A stretch of 64,000 nt of DNA from Fodinibius sediminis (GTDB taxonomy: Bacteria; Bacteroidota; Rhodothermia; Balneolales; Balneolaceae): contig NZ_FXTH01000004.1 of the NCBI RefSeq assembly GCF_900182555.1, positions 124,001 through 188,000 of the forward strand, read 5' to 3'. The notes under the pieces are model-generated. The model did not search any database, had not been told where the DNA came from, and was given only the letters and a program-made list of their open reading frames with translations. The position numbers and the translations under genes are program-made. Numbering within the stretch: position 1 is the first letter of the stretch; every line of letters starts with the position of its first letter. This document shows positions 54,686-64,000 of this stretch, in pieces.

Positions 54686-55939
54686 ATGCGCTTCAGAACA
54701 AAACTACTCATCGTCCTGACCATCTTTCTTGGTTTCAACGGGATCAGTAAAAGTCAAACCCCCTCCTCATCATCCGAGGACCAGACCGTTGATGTTTTTC
54801 TCGATTGCAGAAGATGCAGCGAAACCTACATCCGAAATGAGTTGACCTATATCAATTATGTCCGTAATAAAGAAGATGCGGAACTGCACCTGCTGATTAC
54901 ACGTCAATCTACGGGCAGCGGCGGTTTTGAATATACCATGCGGTTCATCGGTAGCCGGGAGTATGAAGGGCAGGACAATACCTACCGGTATATCTCCTCG
55001 GCCTCCGATACACAGGAAGAACGGCAACAGGGGCTTGTGAATCGTATCGGCTTAGGACTGGTGCCCTACCTGTCTTCAATGCCGGTTATCAAGCAGATGG
55101 AGATAAGATACGAGCCCCGGGAAGAGCGTACATCACCTTCAGCGCTAGCCGATGACTGGAACTACTGGGTTTTTGAAGTATATGCCTACACCTCACTGCG
55201 GGGAGAACAAAGCCAGAACCAATTCTTCCTGAGCACCGGGGCCGATGCCGACCGGATTTCAGAAGAGCTGAAAATACGGCTCAATTATGACTGGGACTAT
55301 GATCGACGAAGTTTTGACAGGGATGATTCCACGGATATTTTTATAACCCGCGGGCAGGAACTGGACGGGACCGTAGTTCAAAGCCTCTCTGATCACTGGT
55401 CGGTGGGTATTTTTGCAGAAGCAAACCGCTCTACCAGGAATAACATTGAGCTGGGGGTTTACGGAAGCCCGGCTGTTGAATACAACCTTTTTCCGTACCG
55501 GGAATATGCCCAGCGCGAATTCAGCATCATGTACAGCCTTGCCCCCAACTATTATGAGTACCAAGAGGAAACGATTTATGGAAAGATGCATGAAACACTG
55601 GTCCGGCAGAGGCTGCGTACCAACGTTCAAATAAATCAACCCTGGGGAGAATTCGAGGGCCGGTTGGACGCAACGACCTTTCTTCACGACTTCACCAAAA
55701 ATCGCTTCGAAGTCGACCTGGAACTCGATGTCAGGATATTCCGGGGACTGTCGTTCAATGTCAACAGCCGCTATGCCATTATCCACGACCAGCTGTATAT
55801 TCCAAAAGGTGACATCAGCGACGCCGAGCAGCTGCTCAACCTGCGGCAACAGTCTACTTCCTACTCCTACCGCGTATCCATGGGTATTGCCTACAGCTTC
55901 GGTTCCATATACAACAACATCGTGAATCCCCGATTCTAA
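54686..55939 (+). CDS. Exported beta-rich protein, possible outer-membrane barrel
   Basis: A 417-residue protein with a signal peptide (LLIVLTIFLGFNGISKSQ) and an N-terminal segment carrying the cysteine pair CRRC (about residue 37). Residues 160-417 look like a series of amphipathic beta strands with aromatic girdles (FSIMYSLAPNYYEYQ, RVSMGIAYSFGSIYNN). The last residue is phenylalanine, as in outer-membrane barrels. I do not recognise a named family. It follows the DPP-IV gene by 163 bases and may have its own promoter. Confidence 0.65.
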   Translation: MRFRTKLLIVLTIFLGFNGISKSQTPSSSSEDQTVDVFLDCRRCSETYIRNELTYINYVRNKEDAELHLLITRQSTGSGGFEYTMRFIGSREYEGQDNTYRYISSASDTQEERQQGLVNRIGLGLVPYLSSMPVIKQMEIRYEPREERTSPSALADDWNYWVFEVYAYTSLRGEQSQNQFFLSTGADADRISEELKIRLNYDWDYDRRSFDRDDSTDIFITRGQELDGTVVQSLSDHWSVGIFAEANRSTRNNIELGVYGSPAVEYNLFPYREYAQREFSIMYSLAPNYYEYQEETIYGKMHETLVRQRLRTNVQINQPWGEFEGRLDATTFLHDFTKNRFEVDLELDVRIFRGLSFNVNSRYAIIHDQLYIPKGDISDAEQLLNLRQQSTSYSYRVSMGIAYSFGSIYNNIVNPRF

Positions 55940-55972
55940 CCATACCGTCAGCCTCCGGATGCCAGCGGTGCA

Positions 55973-56941
55973 CTATTCCTGTTTGGAACTGCCCGCGGTG
56001 TCCTGATCCTGGCTGTCTTTTCCAAACCCCTGCAGCATGCTGTCCAGTTTTTCGCCCCCCCGAATTCCAAAATCGAGCGTGCGAATGGGGAACGGAATCA
56101 TGATATCGTGTTCGTTGAACTTCTCATTGATTGCAATAATCGCTTCGCTGCGCATGTCCAGGAAGTCGGGATTCGTACGGAAGTTAACCCAGAAGCAGAC
56201 CTTGAAATTGATGGAACTGCCCCCAAACTCTTCGTAGAAAAACAGAATTTCACGGTCACTGTTATATCCTTCAAGCTCCTCGATGGCCTCGATAGCCAGG
56301 CTGCGGGCTTTCTTCAGATCATCGCCATACGAGATGCCACAGGCGAGATCAATCCTGCGTTGCCCATTACCCGTATAGTTTGTCAGCGGATTCTCGAAGA
56401 CTATTTTATTGGGAATATAAATCGTCTGCCCCTGGGGAGTCTGCAGGATGGTATTTCTCAGGTTCAGCTTCTGCACGGTACCATAGATGTCGTTGGTCTC
56501 AATAATATCTCCGATGCCAAATGGATGACGTATGGTCAGGATAATGCCTGAAATAAAATTGGACGCAATATCCTGAAAGGCAAAACCTAAAGCCAGACCT
56601 ACAATACCGGCACCGGCCAACAGCGAGGTTACCGCCCCGTCCAGGTTCAAGACCCCGAGGGCTATGAAGATACCGATCCCAATGACCACTATGCCCGCAA
56701 CGGTCTCCAGCAGATCTATGACGGTTTTATTGACGGTCGCCTTGGAGAGCAATTTGTGCAGGGTCTTGCGAACCAGCTTGCCAATGACAAAGAATATGAC
56801 CAGCACGAGCAGCGCCATCACCATCTCGGGAAGCATGCTTATCAGGGTATCCAGCCAGCTTTCAAGCTTACTCATAACCTCTTCATTGAGCTTTGCCCTG
56901 AAATCGTCAAAAATTCGGGAAATATCCATCGATTGAAACAT
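55973..56941 (-). CDS. Small-conductance mechanosensitive channel (MscS family)
   Basis: A 322-residue channel with three N-terminal membrane segments. The pore helix TM3 reads LLAGAGIVGLALGFAFQDIASNFISGIILTIRHPFGIGD, here spread over about 111-145. The glycine-alanine spacing and FQDIASN are the MscS signature. The beta and alpha/beta vestibule domain follows (GTVQKLNLRNTILQTPQG). It opens under osmotic downshock. It is convergent with the previous gene. Confidence 0.9.
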   Translation of the reverse strand: MFQSMDISRIFDDFRAKLNEEVMSKLESWLDTLISMLPEMVMALLVLVIFFVIGKLVRKTLHKLLSKATVNKTVIDLLETVAGIVVIGIGIFIALGVLNLDGAVTSLLAGAGIVGLALGFAFQDIASNFISGIILTIRHPFGIGDIIETNDIYGTVQKLNLRNTILQTPQGQTIYIPNKIVFENPLTNYTGNGQRRIDLACGISYGDDLKKARSLAIEAIEELEGYNSDREILFFYEEFGGSSINFKVCFWVNFRTNPDFLDMRSEAIIAINEKFNEHDIMIPFPIRTLDFGIRGGEKLDSMLQGFGKDSQDQDTAGSSKQE

Positions 56942-57149
56942 AGTCTCTGGTTACCGGATTCATTCAAGCCTTAAAATCAAGATATCTGCATTTAATTCAT
57001 AATATTTTATCTGGATCAGTCGAATTTTAAGGTCAGGCTTTCAACGAGTGGTTCCCCTGGCCGATGGCAGGACCTGCCGGGTACGCGATGAACCATGAGG
57101 CGCCAACATTGGTTAACAAAGGTGCCACACAATTTGTATCTTTAGCGCT

Positions 57150-58268
57150 ATGACAGTAAAAACCGATATAGACGAAAAAATTAATCTCAAAGCACTCACC
57201 AAACAAGAGCTGCAGCAGTTTTCCGCCGACCTTGGACTGAAGTCCTTCCGGAGCGATCAGCTGTTTCAGTGGCTCTATCAGAAAGGCGTCCACAGCTTTG
57301 ATGAAATGACTAATTTATCAAAGGATCTGCGTGCACGTCTCGGGGAGGTAGCCCGGGTGCCCACCATCGAGCATGTCCGGCAGCAAGAATCCAGGGATGG
57401 CACCATCAAGTTCCTGTTTAAATTGCAGGGGAAGGAAGAACACAAGATTGAATCTGTCCTTATTCCGGACTTTTACCCCGACGGAGCCGCCAACCGGCTG
57501 ACCGTATGTGTCTCTTCACAGGTAGGCTGTGTATTCGGCTGCTCTTTTTGTGCGACTGGAAAGATGGGTTTTTTCCGCAGTCTGACCCATGGAGAGATTG
57601 TAGACCAGGTGCAGTATATCGATCAGCTGTGCGAGCAGAAATTTGGCAAGGGCATCACCAATATTGTTTATATGGGAATGGGTGAACCTCTTCATAATTA
57701 TAAAGCCATCGTCAATTCGGCTTCCATTATCACCGACGAGCTGAGTATCGGCCTCTCGCCCAAGCGGATTACAGTATCTACCGTTGGACTTACCAAACAG
57801 ATTAGACAGCTTGCTGACGAACGACAGCCCTTCAATCTGGCCATCTCGCTGCATGCCGCCAATGATGAGAAAAGGGATGAAATCATGCCAATCAACAGCT
57901 CTATGAACCTCGAAAAGCTAAAAGAGGCTGTTCAGTACTATTACGAAAAGCTTCACCGGCCCATTACCTATGAATACCTGCTGTTTGATGAGTTTAACGA
58001 CTCGCCGGAAGATGCGCGCCAGCTGGCTGAGATTGTACGCTGGGCCCCCAGCAAAGTCAATATCATCATGTATAATGATGTGGCAGGCGTATCCCTGAAA
58101 GGAGCCCGGGAAGACCGCCTTGACAAATTCATGCAGGAACTTATAGCCCGTGATATCACCGCTACTGTGCGACGCAGCCGCGGCGACGATATTGATGCCG
58201 GCTGCGGGCAGCTGGCTATCAAGGAAGACCAGCCCCGGGGCAAATCAATTCGCAAAGAAATAAATTAG
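57150..58268 (+). CDS. rlmN: 23S rRNA / tRNA adenine-C2 methyltransferase RlmN
   Basis: A 372-residue radical SAM enzyme that methylates C2 of A2503 in 23S rRNA and A37 of some tRNAs. The iron-sulfur cysteines are C127, C131 and C134 in GCVFGCSFCATGKMG. The methyl-carrying cysteine lies in DIDAGCGQLA near the C-terminus. GMGEPLHNY is the SAM-binding motif. The length matches the family. The ATG at 57150 follows an AT-rich leader. Confidence 0.95.
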   Translation: MTVKTDIDEKINLKALTKQELQQFSADLGLKSFRSDQLFQWLYQKGVHSFDEMTNLSKDLRARLGEVARVPTIEHVRQQESRDGTIKFLFKLQGKEEHKIESVLIPDFYPDGAANRLTVCVSSQVGCVFGCSFCATGKMGFFRSLTHGEIVDQVQYIDQLCEQKFGKGITNIVYMGMGEPLHNYKAIVNSASIITDELSIGLSPKRITVSTVGLTKQIRQLADERQPFNLAISLHAANDEKRDEIMPINSSMNLEKLKEAVQYYYEKLHRPITYEYLLFDEFNDSPEDARQLAEIVRWAPSKVNIIMYNDVAGVSLKGAREDRLDKFMQELIARDITATVRRSRGDDIDAGCGQLAIKEDQPRGKSIRKEIN

Positions 58269-58369
58269 ATTAACCGCGCAGCTTCAAGCTTATGCAGGCC
58301 GGCATGCCCCTCTTTTAGACGGTGCTTGGTTATTATGGCCTCCCCCGGGCAAGCCCCGGCGTCGTAATC

Positions 58370-59458
58370 TCAATCGTGAATAAAATTCAATAACCGGTCG
58401 AAACGGGGCAGCCAGCGTTCGGCATCCCATGAAAAATAAATCATGCCGGCTTTGCCTACAACGTGGGTCTGCGGTACAAATCCCCAGAAGCGGCTGTCTT
58501 CACTGTTATCCCGGTTATCACCCATCATGAAATAGTAATCCTGCTGAATCGTATATTGGTTGGTCTGCTCGCCGTTGATCGTAAACTGGTCGCCATTGCG
58601 CCCTACATTATTGCCCTCATACCGCGTGATAATGTTCTCATAGACATGATAGTTCTCGGGCGTGAGCGTTACGGTCTGTCCCTTGAACGGCACCACCGTA
58701 GTCGGAAGGTGATGGTGGTTCACAAAACCGGATGAGAAGCTGAACCGGCGCCGGTCATATTCATTGAAGCCGTCGGGCAGAACAAAGAGCTCAACATTGG
58801 TCACCTCCGGCCATTGCCGGATAGTTTCTGCAACCTGATCGTTCATATTGATACGGTAACGGCCGGGCTGCTGGGAACGGTACAGGGTACCCCCGGCAGC
58901 TTTCACTTTCGCTGCACTCAGCCGCACGCGGTTCCGCACCTGTACTTCGTAGGTCTTCTGGATCCCGGGAAAAGACTGTGCACGATCCCCGTTTACAAAA
59001 AGCTGGTTGTCATCGATCCTCAGGGTATCTCCCGGCACCCCAACCGACCGCTTGACATAATTCGTCTTAGCGGCAACAGGCGCAAGGTCAATGGGATAGT
59101 TAAAAACCACGATGTCATTGCGTTCAACTTCACCCAGTCCCGGAAGACGCACCCACGGCAGCACAAAACCGGGCATATAGATGTTGGTAAACGGGATGCC
59201 GATGACCATGGGTGTGCGCGGCCCATAGCTCATTTTTGAGACGATGAGAAAATCACCGGTCATCAGTGTTTTTTCCATGGAGGGTGTGGGAATACGGTAC
59301 GCCTCAAAAAAGAATGTCCGTATAATCAGCGCCGCCACAAATGCAAAGAGAAGGGCATCAGCCCATTCACGCAGCCAGCTTTTTGCTTGTTTATTTTGAT
59401 CCTTTCTTCGTTGCTCCCTTCTTTGCCGCCGTTCTTCCTTCGAAAGTTGATTTGCCAA
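58370..59458 (-). CDS. lepB: Signal peptidase I
   Basis: A 362-residue membrane-bound leader peptidase. One membrane segment (about 33-52) precedes the catalytic S60 (PTPSMEKTL); the general base is K136 (NYVKRSVGVPGDTLRI). Box E (MGDNRDNSEDSRFWG) is near residue 315. The region between boxes D and E carries a long insert of about 130 residues, as in Bacteroidota enzymes. It removes signal peptides from exported proteins. It lies downstream of lepA with one unknown gene between. Confidence 0.94.
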   Translation of the reverse strand: MANQLSKEERRQRREQRRKDQNKQAKSWLREWADALLFAFVAALIIRTFFFEAYRIPTPSMEKTLMTGDFLIVSKMSYGPRTPMVIGIPFTNIYMPGFVLPWVRLPGLGEVERNDIVVFNYPIDLAPVAAKTNYVKRSVGVPGDTLRIDDNQLFVNGDRAQSFPGIQKTYEVQVRNRVRLSAAKVKAAGGTLYRSQQPGRYRINMNDQVAETIRQWPEVTNVELFVLPDGFNEYDRRRFSFSSGFVNHHHLPTTVVPFKGQTVTLTPENYHVYENIITRYEGNNVGRNGDQFTINGEQTNQYTIQQDYYFMMGDNRDNSEDSRFWGFVPQTHVVGKAGMIYFSWDAERWLPRFDRLLNFIHD

Positions 59459-59498
59459 AATAGCTCCTTATGTGTCGTTCAAATATTTTGTGCCTGGA

Positions 59499-60083
59499 TT
59501 AGTACGTCATTCCGGGAGGGGAAGAAATTTTGGTGGTACGGTAACTGCCATCTTCGTGGGTCACATTAAACCACTGTCTGCGTTCAGGCGAATAGTAATA
59601 ATCCTGGTAGGTCGGCAAATCATTAACAGCCATGATTTCCTGTGAGAAATAGCGTTTAATCTGAGGCATCAGGTCGATGTATTCACTGGCTCCGGCATAA
59701 ACCAGGCCACGCCCGAAGGGACCGTCAATATCGAGCACCATCATGGGGATGCTGTCATCAATAACAAACCAGTACTCGAACTGGATGGCTTGTGCAGGCC
59801 GGAAGTCTTCCAGCTTTATGAGGTCTTCGATGGTCTTGGTCGGGTCACCGTATACCTCCTGCAGGCGCGCCCTGATTTCATTGGTCTGTCGGCCGTCAAT
59901 TTCGGTCTTGTCGTAAAAGCCCTGACCGGTCCATTTGACATCGCCAAATTGACTCATAAACCAACTATGCCGATCCTGCCCGATTTTTTCAATTTCGGGC
60001 TCTTCGAACTGGGCATAACCTGCCGTAGCTATTAAGGGTAAAAACAAAGCAACAAGGACTAAGGGTTTAAGTAACGTTTGCAT
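59499..60083 (-). CDS. Exported protein of unknown function between lepA and lepB
   Basis: A 194-residue exported protein. The signal peptide is KPLVLVALFLPLIATAGYAQ and the mature part begins FEEPEIEKIGQDRHSWF. The mature sequence is rich in aromatic residues and proline (FRPAQAIQFEYWFVIDDSIPM, YQDYYYSPERRQW). No catalytic motif or family was recognised. Its stop codon is 41 bases from the lepB start, so one transcript (lepA, this gene, lepB) is likely. A role in envelope or secretion is inferred from the neighbours only. Confidence 0.65.
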   Translation of the reverse strand: MQTLLKPLVLVALFLPLIATAGYAQFEEPEIEKIGQDRHSWFMSQFGDVKWTGQGFYDKTEIDGRQTNEIRARLQEVYGDPTKTIEDLIKLEDFRPAQAIQFEYWFVIDDSIPMMVLDIDGPFGRGLVYAGASEYIDLMPQIKRYFSQEIMAVNDLPTYQDYYYSPERRQWFNVTHEDGSYRTTKISSPPGMTY

Positions 60084-60163
60084 CAGAAAATGTTTGTTTA
60101 GTAAATGGGTTCAAGTTGGGTTAACGTTGGAAGCCGGTAAATATTACCGGTCTGATAATATAT

Positions 60164-61972
60164 TCAATTATCGTCATCCATGGATAGAACAGCAAGAAAT
60201 GCTTCCTGGGGTACTTCTACTGTACCGACCTGTTTCATCCGTTTCTTTCCTTCTTTTTGTTTTTCCAGAAGTTTTCGCTTTCGGGAGATATCACCGCCAT
60301 AGCATTTAGCCGTAACATCCTTGCGCATCGCCCGGATCGTTTCACGGGCAATAACCTGCGAGCCGATAGCGGCCTGAATGGGGATTTCAAACTGGTGCTG
60401 TGAAATAAGCTTTTTGAGTTTCTTGCACAGTTTACGTCCCAGATCGTAGGCTTTGTCGCGGTGAATGATGCTCGAGAGCGCATCCACCGGGTCCCCGTTG
60501 AGCAGAATATCCAGCCGAACCAGGTCTCCCTGGCGGTATTCCAAAAATTCATAATCCAGTGAGGCGTAGCCCCGCGTACCGCTTTTCAGGCGGTCATAAA
60601 AGTCAAAGACCACTTCCGCCATAGGCAACTCATAGGTAATATCCACGCGCTGGCTCTGCATGTGAATCTGGTTGACATACTTGCCTCGCTTTTCTTCGCA
60701 CAGCTTCATCACCGGACCGATGTAGTCGGAGGGCGTGATAATGCTGGCCCGGATATACGGCTCATAGACCGTATCCACTTTACCGGGATCCGGCATCTCG
60801 CTGGGATTGTCCACCTTGATCTTTTTCTGCTCGTTTTTCTCCGTGACATGCACCTCGTACTCCACATTGGGTACTGTAGTGATAATATCAATATCAAATT
60901 CCCGGTCCAGGCGCTCCTGGACAATCTCCATGTGCAGCATACCCAGAAAACCGGCACGAAAACCAAAGCCGAGGGCCTTGGAGGTTTCCGGCTGGTAGGT
61001 CAGCGAAGCATCATTCAGCTGCAGCTTTTCAAGTGCCGAGCGAAGATCTTCGAATTCATCCGACTGGGTGGGAAACAGCCCGCTGAACACCATCGGCTTG
61101 GGTTCCTGGTAGCCGGGAATAGGTTCTTCGGCCGGATTTTCGGAGGTGGTTAGCGTATCGCCCACCCGCGCATCCTGCAGTGATTTCACACTCCCAATAA
61201 CATAACCGACATCGCCGGCCTCAAGCTTTTCGGTCTGCACCTGTTTAAGTTTCAAGTGGCCGATTTCTTCTGCATCATATTCCTTCTGGGTAGCCATAAA
61301 CCGTATGCCATCTCCCTTATGGAGCGTCCCCTCCATTACCCGGACATACACAATAGAGCCACGATAGGTGTTGAACACAGAATCAAAGATAAGGGCACGC
61401 AGTGGCTTACCGGTATCGCGCGCCGGGCCCGGGATGTGCTCGACTATAGCCTCGAGCAGCTCATCAACCCCCTGCCCTGTTTTGGCTGAGACATGCAGAA
61501 TATCCTCATGATCACAGCCGATAAGGTCAACAATCTGTTGCCCGACCCCTTCCGGGTCTGCTCCCGGCAGGTCGATCTTATTCAAAACCGGAACAATTTC
61601 GAGGTCCTGTTCGATGGCCTGGTAGAGCGTTGAGATGGTCTGGGCCTCAATGCCCTGGGCCGCATCCACCACCAGTAATGCCCCCTCACAGGCTTTAAGT
61701 GCCCGCGAGACCTCGTAGGCAAAATCAACATGCCCGGGAGTATCAATCAGATTGAAGATCACATGTTCGCCATTGGGCCGGTGATAATCCATCTTGATAG
61801 CGTGGCTTTTAATCGTAATGCCGCGCTCACGCTCCAGATCCATATCGTCCAGGATCTGCTCCTGCATTTCCCGCTCGGTTATAGCCCCTGTCCGCTCCAG
61901 CAGACGGTCGGCGAGCGTGGATTTGCCGTGATCAATGTGGGCAATGATACAAAAGTTGCGGATTTCTGACAT
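60164..61972 (-). CDS. lepA: Elongation factor 4 (LepA)
   Basis: A 602-residue ribosomal GTPase that acts in translation fidelity and ribosome assembly. The G motifs are [14 protein letters not shown] (G1), [12 protein letters not shown] (G2), DTPGHVDF (G3) and NKIDLPGAD (G4). The LepA-specific C-terminal domain ([28 protein letters not shown]) is complete. It heads the lepA-X-lepB cluster, an old bacterial gene order. Confidence 0.96.
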   Translation of the reverse strand: MSEIRNFCIIAHIDHGKSTLADRLLERTGAITEREMQEQILDDMDLERERGITIKSHAIKMDYHRPNGEHVIFNLIDTPGHVDFAYEVSRALKACEGALLVVDAAQGIEAQTISTLYQAIEQDLEIVPVLNKIDLPGADPEGVGQQIVDLIGCDHEDILHVSAKTGQGVDELLEAIVEHIPGPARDTGKPLRALIFDSVFNTYRGSIVYVRVMEGTLHKGDGIRFMATQKEYDAEEIGHLKLKQVQTEKLEAGDVGYVIGSVKSLQDARVGDTLTTSENPAEEPIPGYQEPKPMVFSGLFPTQSDEFEDLRSALEKLQLNDASLTYQPETSKALGFGFRAGFLGMLHMEIVQERLDREFDIDIITTVPNVEYEVHVTEKNEQKKIKVDNPSEMPDPGKVDTVYEPYIRASIITPSDYIGPVMKLCEEKRGKYVNQIHMQSQRVDITYELPMAEVVFDFYDRLKSGTRGYASLDYEFLEYRQGDLVRLDILLNGDPVDALSSIIHRDKAYDLGRKLCKKLKKLISQHQFEIPIQAAIGSQVIARETIRAMRKDVTAKCYGGDISRKRKLLEKQKEGKKRMKQVGTVEVPQEAFLAVLSMDDDN

Positions 61973-62085
61973 AAGATTGTGCTACCTGCACCGGTTTGGC
62001 TTACAAAAAAGAACGCTAAAGATACAAAATTCGACTGCTGTTTTCATCCGTAAATACACAAAATTGGAAATAAGACGTGAATATT

Positions 62086-62116
62086 AAAAAAGCCCAACAC
62101 TTAAAGAGCATTGGGC
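62086..62116 (-). terminator. Terminator of the small gene at 62148
   Basis: On the minus strand, GCCCAA / TTGGGC with a 13-base loop is followed by a T6 run (62086-62091). It lies just past the stop codon of the 90-residue gene. Confidence 0.75.
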
Positions 62117-62147
62117 ACACATCACATGTCCGGAAAAGTTGAAAAAC

Positions 62148-62420
62148 TCAGCCTTCGGCCTCTTCCGCCTCATGTTCCTCTGCAACAGGACTCAACAATT
62201 CAACATGAAAGCGGAATTCCTCCCCTTCTATGGTCATGGTTTCGTACATTTCCCGTATGAGACCAAAAACCACTTCCGTCTCCCCTCGCACACTGGTCGA
62301 CAAGTAGTTCACATCTACCTCCACGTCGTGCTGTGCTACTAATTCGAGCAGAAAGTCAATGCTTTCACGAGGTTCGGCCGCTTTAAGAGGAATATACGTA
62401 AACTGTGCAGTTGTAATCAT
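62148..62420 (-). CDS. Small protein resembling the thiamine-binding (MTH1187/YkoF) fold
   Basis: A 90-residue acidic protein. The pattern ITTAQFTYIPLKA, VEVDVNYLSTSVRGETEVVFGLIREMYETM and FRFHVELLSPV resembles the ferredoxin-like alpha/beta fold of MTH1187/YkoF thiamine-binding proteins: a T-x-V-x-G-E-x2-x-V-F turn before a long helix. This is a guess from the pattern, not from a clear family match. It is a single gene with its own terminator, transcribed toward lepA. Confidence 0.5.
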   Translation of the reverse strand: MITTAQFTYIPLKAAEPRESIDFLLELVAQHDVEVDVNYLSTSVRGETEVVFGLIREMYETMTIEGEEFRFHVELLSPVAEEHEAEEAEG

Positions 62421-62971
62421 AATTTAAACACTCAATTTAAAAATCTGTTATTCACTTGTTTTGGTTAGTAAGGATAAATGATTCCCGCTAATAGTTCAAT
62501 GAAAAATACCCGGTCAGCCACGCATGGATGCGTTTACGGCTGCCTTTGCCGGCCGGTATGTGCAGAAACAGGCCACAGCTGAAGAATTTCGATCTTACAG
62601 GATGTCTCAATGGTAATAATTGTTTATCTTTGCCCCACTATTTTAGCAAGCAGCCGGCTATAGCTTGTCAACAGCGGGAAATACTTCCCGTCCCCCCCTG
62701 TCAATATGCACCCGAAAAAATGATATCCCGGGGAACAACTTGTATTTTAAGCAGTATAGATCATACCAGAAGAACCATCACCATAATCGTAATCATGCAC
62801 TGGAAACTAATCAGCAACGCTTTTATTCAGTTGACTATTTTTACCCTTTTTTTGATAGGTTTAGTGATTACCTTTTCAGCCTGACTTCCTGTTTCCTGAA
62901 CGATGGGAAGTCACTGAACGTTAAGCACATACCTGAAAAAAGGTTCTAATCTTGAATAAACATATACTATT
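62421..62971 (+). other. Intergenic region with possible 29-residue membrane peptide
   Basis: About 550 bases with no clear gene. A short frame, 62795-62884, would make a 29-residue hydrophobic peptide (HWKLISNAFIQLTIFTLFLIG), one possible membrane segment. No strong ribosome-binding site supports it. The right end should carry the promoter of the lipoprotein gene. Confidence 0.4.
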
Positions 62972-63820
62972 ATGGCGAACCTAAAGTTACCATCACTATT
63001 ACTCATTTTTTCTGTTGCTGTCATGTTGGGTTTTACTGCCTGCGACACAACAAATGAAAATAATTCAACCCAAACCGGGAAAATTGAAGTCAAGCTGACC
63101 GATGCACCGGCAAATTATGAGGCGGTGAACATTGACATCGAAAAAGTGCTTCTTCATAAAAGCGCGGATGCGGAGGTAGATACCACCGAATCCGGGGAGG
63201 AAGACGCAGAGGACGGGTGGATAACCATCCTTGAAGAGCCGATGGAGGTTGACCTTCTTGAGCTGACCAACGGCAACGATATCACCCTGGGCTCTGCAGA
63301 ACTGGAAGAAGGCCGGTATTCTCAGCTTCGGTTTGTCCTCGGTGATAACAACACCATCACCATCGACGGGCAAACTGAGCCTCTTACCACGCCAAGTGCT
63401 CAACAGTCCGGGTTAAAGCTGCAGCTTAACACCGACATCGAATCGGGCACAACCTATACCCTTCTGGTTGATTTTGATGCCGCCCGATCCATTGTCGAGG
63501 CCGGCAACAGCGGGAAATACATTCTCAAGCCGGTGCTTCATGCCGTCAACCTGGCAGAAGCCGGGTCTATCAGCGGCAATGTTGAACCGCCCGTTTCAGA
63601 GGACGATGGATTCAGAACCAACGTCATGGCCATTACCGGTGATGACACGCTCTCTACTATCACCAGCGACAACGGCGACTATATGATCATGGGACTGCTG
63701 CCAGCCACCTATGACGTGGTTTTCGATCCGGACAGCGATATGCACAGCGATACGACGGTAACCGGCATTGAAGTAACCGCAAATGAAGAAACCGTGGTTG
63801 ATACTGTTTCATTTCAATAA
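62972..63820 (+). CDS. DUF4382 domain lipoprotein
   Basis: A 282-residue lipoprotein. The signal peptide ends in the lipobox LGFTAC, with cysteine about residue 24. Residues about 36-190 are a DUF4382 domain (GKIEVKLTDAPANYEAVNIDIEKVLLH). The rest is a carboxypeptidase-regulatory-like (SD-repeat-like) beta-sandwich (GSISGNVEPP, ITSDNGDYMIMGLLPATYDVVFDP). The function is unknown; such lipoproteins sit on the outer membrane or in the periplasm. The acidic stretch ESGEEDAEDGW forms a loop near 73. Confidence 0.88.
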   Translation: MANLKLPSLLLIFSVAVMLGFTACDTTNENNSTQTGKIEVKLTDAPANYEAVNIDIEKVLLHKSADAEVDTTESGEEDAEDGWITILEEPMEVDLLELTNGNDITLGSAELEEGRYSQLRFVLGDNNTITIDGQTEPLTTPSAQQSGLKLQLNTDIESGTTYTLLVDFDAARSIVEAGNSGKYILKPVLHAVNLAEAGSISGNVEPPVSEDDGFRTNVMAITGDDTLSTITSDNGDYMIMGLLPATYDVVFDPDSDMHSDTTVTGIEVTANEETVVDTVSFQ

Positions 63821-63849
63821 CCCGGTGCAGAAAACATTATCCTAATGTC

Positions 63850-63882
63850 AAGGTCCTGCTTCTGGAAGCAGGACCTTTTTTT
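63850..63882 (+). terminator. Terminator after the DUF4382 lipoprotein gene
   Basis: AAGGTCCTGCTTC / GAAGCAGGACCTT forms a 12-13-bp hairpin with a tiny loop and a T-run (63876-63882). It ends the last gene of the window; nothing further was seen to position 64000. Confidence 0.92.
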
Positions 63883-64000
63883 ATGCCATTCTCACGGCCC
63901 GGCGGTATCAGCCCCCGCCCCATAGTTATATTTGGATTATAAGCAGGCAGTTAATATCCTTCAGCAAGGATTGAGTACAGGGATCATGCCTGGGAATCGA

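Overview
The window looks like a chromosomal segment of a member of the Balneolia/Rhodothermia branch of the Bacteroidota-related (FCB) bacteria. This is inference from gene content: a fused aspartokinase/diaminopimelate decarboxylase, a paired M16 protease operon, a small histone-H1-like protein, a KirBac-type channel, LVIVD and YncE beta-propellers, a DUF4382 lipoprotein and many exported proteins with Bacteroidota-style signal peptides. Most of the window is GC-rich by eye. No ribosomal RNA, tRNA, CRISPR array, transposase or integrase was found.

Layout. Positions 7-372 hold the tmRNA gene (minus strand), followed by the fused lysine-biosynthesis gene (565-3150, minus). Positions about 3.3-10.5 kb form a visibly AT-richer island. 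It contains a LuxR-type regulator with a degenerate receiver, an HlyD-type fusion protein, a peptidase-containing ABC exporter (C39 peptidase plus ABC), a small HTH protein, two short peptides with double-glycine leaders, a terminator, a CPBP-family membrane protein and small membrane proteins. I read this as an undescribed class II-like bacteriocin (or signalling-peptide) production, export and self-protection locus. It is the most interesting system here. A small membrane-protein gene occurs twice at the right edge, one copy frameshifted.

From 10.6 kb on the sequence returns to GC-rich housekeeping and envelope genes: an active/inactive M16 zinc protease pair, DinB, OsmC, a Kir-like potassium channel, glycine decarboxylase, two exported beta-propeller proteins, a ZIP transporter behind a perfect FNR/CRP-like palindrome, a front-end fatty acid desaturase, a pair of bacterial PH-domain membrane proteins, the H1-like protein and an MFS carrier (to 30 kb). 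Positions 30-42 kb hold a Gfo/Idh/MocA oxidoreductase, a kelch protein, a 5'-nucleotidase-like HAD, an MDR oxidoreductase, a CynX-like MFS carrier, a DEAD-box helicase, a sterol-desaturase-family enzyme, a tandem universal stress protein, a DUF368 undecaprenyl-phosphate translocase candidate and Pcm.

Positions 42-64 kb hold an AsmA-family protein, cysS, lgt, a phosphohexomutase, a VIT1/CCC1 plus ZIP metal-transporter pair, a DPP-IV-like peptidase, a beta-barrel candidate, MscS, rlmN, the lepA - unknown exported protein - lepB cluster, a small thiamine-binding-like protein and a DUF4382 lipoprotein. Lgt, LepB, the M16 pair, the S9 peptidase and the DUF368 protein together give a strong envelope-biogenesis flavour. 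All identifications rest on reading motifs by eye; no database search was possible.
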